From an uncultured Candidatus Altimarinota bacterium (GTDB lineage: Bacteria; Patescibacteriota; Gracilibacteria; BD1-5; UBA6164): DNA of 9,775 nt. A program made the position numbers and the translations under genes. Below the pieces are notes generated by a model. It did no database searches and had not been told where the DNA came from. It saw only the letters and a list, made by a program, of their open reading frames with translations. The stretch spans positions 1 to 9,775 of the forward strand of contig CALMDL010000280.1 of assembly GCA_937864995.1 (NCBI GenBank), read 5' to 3'. Positions 7,184 through 9,775 of this stretch are shown here, one piece after another; within the stretch, counting starts at the first letter, position 1; the number at the start of each line of letters is the position of its first letter.

Positions 7184-7987
7184 ATGTTTGAAATATTACA
7201 ATACAATTTTTTTCAAAATGCTCTATTATCTTGAATAATTATATCACTAATAGCCTCTATTTTGTGAGTTTTTATAGTGATGAGAAAAGAAGCAAATATA
7301 ACTCATAGTATAGCAAATTTTTTATTTTTATGAGTTGCTGTTTCCCTACTTATGAACAAAAATTATTATTTATTTGCATTTATATTTGCTATAATTTGAA
7401 GCTTTTTAATTTATTTTATAGAAAAAACAAAATATATAACTAGTGAATCAACAAAAGAAATAATTTCACAAGCTTGAATTGCTGGAGGTATTTTTACACT
7501 TTGATTTATTTGAAATCTGACTCTAGATATAAATAATTTTTTATTTTGAAATATACTTTTTATAAATAAATCCGATTTAATTATTTTAAGTATTTTTGCA
7601 GTTATAATATATATACTATTTTTTATATTTAAAGACAAGTTTTTAAGCATAATAATAAACGAAGATATAGCAAAATCTATGTGAATAAATACATCAATTT
7701 ACAACATATCTTTTCTTATAATACTATCACTATTTATAGCTATAAGTATAAAAATGTTTTGAATAATGCTTATTTGAGCTTTTTTAATAATACCAGTTAA
7801 TACAGCAAAAATAGTAGCAAACAGCTTAAAAAAAGTATTTATATGTTCTCTAATTTTTTCTATACTAAGTGTAATAATATGACTTTTTTCTTCATATTTT
7901 TTATGAACATCTAGCTCTGCAACAATAGTTTTGATATTAATAATATTTTTTATAATCGCGCTGATAAATAAAAGAATAAGAAATTAA
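7184..7987 (+). CDS. znuB: Zinc/manganese ABC transporter permease (ZnuB-like)
   Basis: A 267-residue polytopic membrane protein of the ABC-3 family with about eight hydrophobic segments. It starts as these permeases do: FFQNALLSGIIISLIASILGVFIVMRKEA, then ITHSIANFLFLGVAV where the family has a SH...PGVA motif, and FLFGNILF mid-protein. The family's last cytoplasmic coupling region appears as MLIGAFLIIPVNTAKIVA (normally G-x-L-L-V-x-A-L-L-I-x-P-A-A-T-A). It forms the inner-membrane channel for the metal bound by ZnuA. TGA glycines occur throughout. It begins two bases after the znuC stop and is the last gene of the operon; its TAA (7985-7987) sits inside the terminator hairpin. Confidence 0.92.
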
Positions 7988-8003
7988 AATTTCTTATTCT
8001 TTT
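7970..8003 (+). terminator. Operon terminator overlapping the znuB stop codon
   Basis: A perfect 16-base stem (7970-7985 and 7988-8003) nearly without a loop, A/T-rich with a T-rich 3' arm. The znuB stop codon is at its tip. The last six codons of znuB form the 5' arm. The promoter of the next gene starts four bases later. Confidence 0.75.
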
Positions 8004-8006
8004 ATT

Positions 8007-8035
8007 TTGACATAAGTATATTTATATTTTATAAT
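8007..8035 (+). promoter_or_regulatory. Perfect consensus sigma-70 promoter
   Basis: TTGACA (8007-8012), exactly 17 bases, TATAAT (8030-8035): no mismatch to the bacterial consensus. It is the strongest promoter in the window, and transcription would start near 8042. It drives the small gene at 8068 and suggests high, unregulated expression. Confidence 0.85.
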
Positions 8036-8057
8036 ACAATTAGCTAATTTTTATATC

Positions 8058-8062
8058 GGAGG
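8058..8062 (+). promoter_or_regulatory. Strong Shine-Dalgarno sequence
   Basis: GGAGG (in CGGAGGA) lies five bases before the ATG at 8068. It fixes the start. No other gene in the window has an SD of this strength. Confidence 0.85.
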
Positions 8063-8067
8063 AAAAA

Positions 8068-8268
8068 ATGAGCTGGGAAAAAATGGTACATAAGCCCAAT
8101 GGTGCTTATGTAAAACTCAAGGTTGGTCATGGAAACAAGATCTATCTTGACGGATCTGATACCGGCTACAAAGTTGGTGGTGATGGAAAAATCTATACCA
8201 ATTCTGGAAGCTTTGTTTCAAAAGCAACAGTCGAGGAATTTTGCAAGTCTCAAGGCTTGATAAAGTGA
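8068..8268 (+). CDS. Small hypothetical protein in a foreign-looking, standard-code cassette
   Basis: A 66-residue protein I do not recognise. It begins MSWEKMVHKPNGAYVKLKVG and is rich in Gly, Lys and Tyr/Val, with short alternating stretches that suggest a small beta fold around residues 13-50 and a final helix (ATVEEFCKSQGLIK). There is one Cys, no signal peptide and no membrane segment. Its composition is alien here: 79 of 198 sense bases are G or C (about 40%), C-ending codons (ATC, ACC, GAC, TAC, AAC, GGC) are common, and all ten glycines are GGN. It ends at TGA (8266-8268), with a second in-frame TGA at 8275-8277; no TAA or TAG follows in frame until 8647. Under TGA=Gly it would read through its own terminator. 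A perfect promoter, strong SD and terminator make it a complete unit. Transfer from a standard-code bacterium or phage, or an assembly chimera, are the main explanations. Confidence 0.75.
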   Translation: MSWEKMVHKPNGAYVKLKVGHGNKIYLDGSDTGYKVGGDGKIYTNSGSFVSKATVEEFCKSQGLIK

Positions 8269-8280
8269 TTCAACTGAAAG

Positions 8281-8308
8281 AAAAAACTCGCACATGTGCG
8301 AGTTTTTT
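8281..8308. terminator. Shared bidirectional terminator
   Basis: A perfect 28-base palindrome: ACTCGCA/TGCGAGT stem with a CATG centre, six A's before and six T's after. It lies 12 bases after the TGA of the small gene and one base from the TAA (8310-8312) of the convergent oxidase, so it can serve both. Its GC-rich stem is the strongest in the window. Confidence 0.9.
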
Positions 8309-8309
8309 A

Positions 8310-9775
8310 TTATTTAACACTGAAATGCATCATCATACCTGAAAATAAATGTTCTGATATGTGACAATGAGCCATCCATTCTCAAGGATTACTCATATCA
8401 GCCAATATCTCTATATTTTCTCATGTTTTTATTAAAACAGTATCTTTCCAAACAAGATTTGTTTGTTTTTCTCCATTTCTTTCTAATACTAAAAATCTTT
8501 GTCCGTGAAGATGAAAAGGATGTTGCATAGGATGAGCTCAATCTTTTTTATTTTCAATACGAATTTTTACAATATCACCTTTTTTAAATTGCCAATTTAT
8601 ATCCATATTTTCTTTTTTTGTGTCCTCATCAATTATCTTCCACTCATAATTTAGTGAAGTTGATTCTTTATTCATCATTGGCATATTATCATCCCATTCA
8701 ATTTCATCATTATCTCACATCATATGTCATCACATCATTCACATATCACTTTCATCAATTCATCATTTTTTACCAACATTTCATAATTCTAGAGTTAAAT
8801 TTTTATCAACTTCTTTTGAAAAATATTGTCTATAATTTTCTATATCTTTTTTTACAACTTCATTTATATTTAAAGTTTCAAATTTATCTTTAAATGATAT
8901 ATCTACTTTTTCACTAGAAACATTAACTTTTCATAAAATTATATCTTCATCTGGTGTTGAATTTAATATCTCAAAAATTCATGATTTTGGAGAATATAAA
9001 TCAACAATATATCTTTCTCAAGGAGAAATAATTAAATTATCTATAAAACTTTCTTCTTCATATTTTCAAATATCACTTCAAATTAATTTCATTTTAATTC
9101 AAGGAATTTTTAAATTAAAAACTCTTGTATTAGCTGTATCAGTTATATAAGCTCTAACAACTTCACCAGACTTCATATTAAATTCATAATCAGAACTACC
9201 ATTTACAAACATAGTATTTCAAAATCTTCACATGAGTACATAATTTGTAAAATCTTTATAAAATGGTTTTACTTTATCTCAATTTAATAAAATATCATCT
9301 AATATAATTGGTCCTTCACGATTTACAAAGTTATTAGAATCCTCTCAAATCGGTTCTACTATATAATTTCAATAAAGTCATAATTCTTGTTGTATATCCT
9401 CTCTTAAATGTGGATGGTACCAAAAAACTCACTCATCTGGGAAACTAAGTTCATATGTAAAACTACTTCCATATTTTATAGGATCTTGTTTTCACATCAT
9501 ATCTTTTACAACTCAATCAAACATATCACTAAGTCTTAACCCATGAGAATGCAAAGTTGTTTCTAGGTCAGGAACTTTATTTACAATAGTGATTTTAGCT
9601 TTTGTTCAAACTTTTGCTTTTATTATTGGACCAGGAATACTACCATTATAAGAAAGCATTTCTACCTCTTTATTTCAAATCATTTTTTTAACTTTAACTA
9701 TTTCAATTGTATAATTATCCCCTTCTTTTAAATTAACTATTTCTTGCTTTTTTTCTACAATAGCTTCTATATTTT
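8310..9775 (-). CDS. Multicopper oxidase, CueO/laccase type (N-terminus off the window)
   Basis: The C-terminal 487 residues of a three-domain cupredoxin oxidase, with TGA=Gly. All four copper motifs are present in order: LHSHGLRLSD, FWYHPHLRED, HPFHLHGQRF, and the type-1 site NPGEWMAHCHISEHLFSGMM. The last axial residue region is Met-rich (GMMMHF), typical of moderate-potential bacterial enzymes. Before the third motif lies a Met-rich stretch, SDMGMMGGHMMGDNDE, then DNMPMMNK, like the Met-rich insert of CueO that binds Cu(I). The family oxidises Cu(I), Fe(II), Mn(II) or phenols with reduction of O2 to water, usually in the periplasm or on the surface. The start and any signal peptide are beyond the right edge. 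It is convergent with the small gene and shares a terminator with it. A cuprous oxidase for copper tolerance is the likeliest role; ferroxidase is possible given the Dps-like gene nearby. Confidence 0.95.

Noticed and set aside
7411..7650. Minus-strand frame of 79 codons
   Set aside because: It is antisense to znuB, which is motif-supported and locked into the operon.
8068..8649. Long read-through version of the small gene under TGA=Gly
   Set aside because: The added frame crosses a strong terminator and is antisense to the oxidase, so it is not a real protein domain; it matters only as a consequence of the code.
8618..8893. Open plus-strand frame of 91 codons, His/Tyr/Leu-rich
   Set aside because: It is antisense to the multicopper oxidase; the His runs are the complement of Met codons in the Met-rich segment.
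2486..9775. Mycoplasma-type code (TGA = Trp)
   Set aside because: TGA falls at invariant glycines (Walker A, LSGGE, GANIGTT, NPGEW), and TGG is still used for Trp in the same proteins.

Overview
Organism and code. The window is very AT-rich, and its genes only make sense if TGA is read as glycine (translation table 25). That code is known from the candidate phyla Absconditabacteria (SR1) and Gracilibacteria. The proof is in conserved motifs: the ABC ATPase Walker A loop has three glycines written TGA, its LSGGE signature is written GGT-TGA, and the multicopper oxidase NPGEW motif uses TGA for Gly beside TGG for Trp. A standard-code gene caller breaks nearly every gene here. All host-like genes end in TAA. 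I cannot tell the two phyla apart from this window.

Layout. On the left, four minus-strand genes: the 5' end of an unrecognised gene (1-113), an exported Lys/Glu-rich coiled-coil protein (228-950), a SIS-domain protein (1050-1976) and a cold-shock protein (2087-2278). Then a plus-strand block: a Dps/ferritin-like protein (2486-2836) whose promoter carries a 41-bp perfect palindrome with a Fur-type 7-1-7 core; a Na+/phosphate cotransporter with a PhoU-like tail (2972-4936); and a tight operon of a Fur-family repressor, ZnuA, ZnuC and ZnuB (5027-7987). A small, compositionally foreign gene follows (8068-8268). A convergent, Met-rich multicopper oxidase (8310 to the right edge, 5' end missing) closes the window.

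How it fits together. The plus-strand block and the oxidase form a metal-handling neighbourhood: a metal-sensing repressor with a zinc (or manganese) uptake ABC transporter, a probable iron-storage/DNA-protecting mini-ferritin under a Fur-box-like operator, and a copper-type oxidase. Promoters close to TTGACA-N16/17-TATAAT precede several genes, and hairpin terminators separate the transcription units, two of them overlapping the stop codon.

The standout. The 66-codon gene at 8068 breaks the rules of its surroundings. It is about 40% G+C, writes all ten glycines as GGN, has the only strong Shine-Dalgarno sequence in the window and a perfect consensus promoter, and ends at TGA, with a second in-frame TGA three codons on. 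In a TGA=Gly cell neither TGA would stop translation, and the frame stays open through the terminator. No tRNA, rRNA, CRISPR array or insertion sequence was seen.
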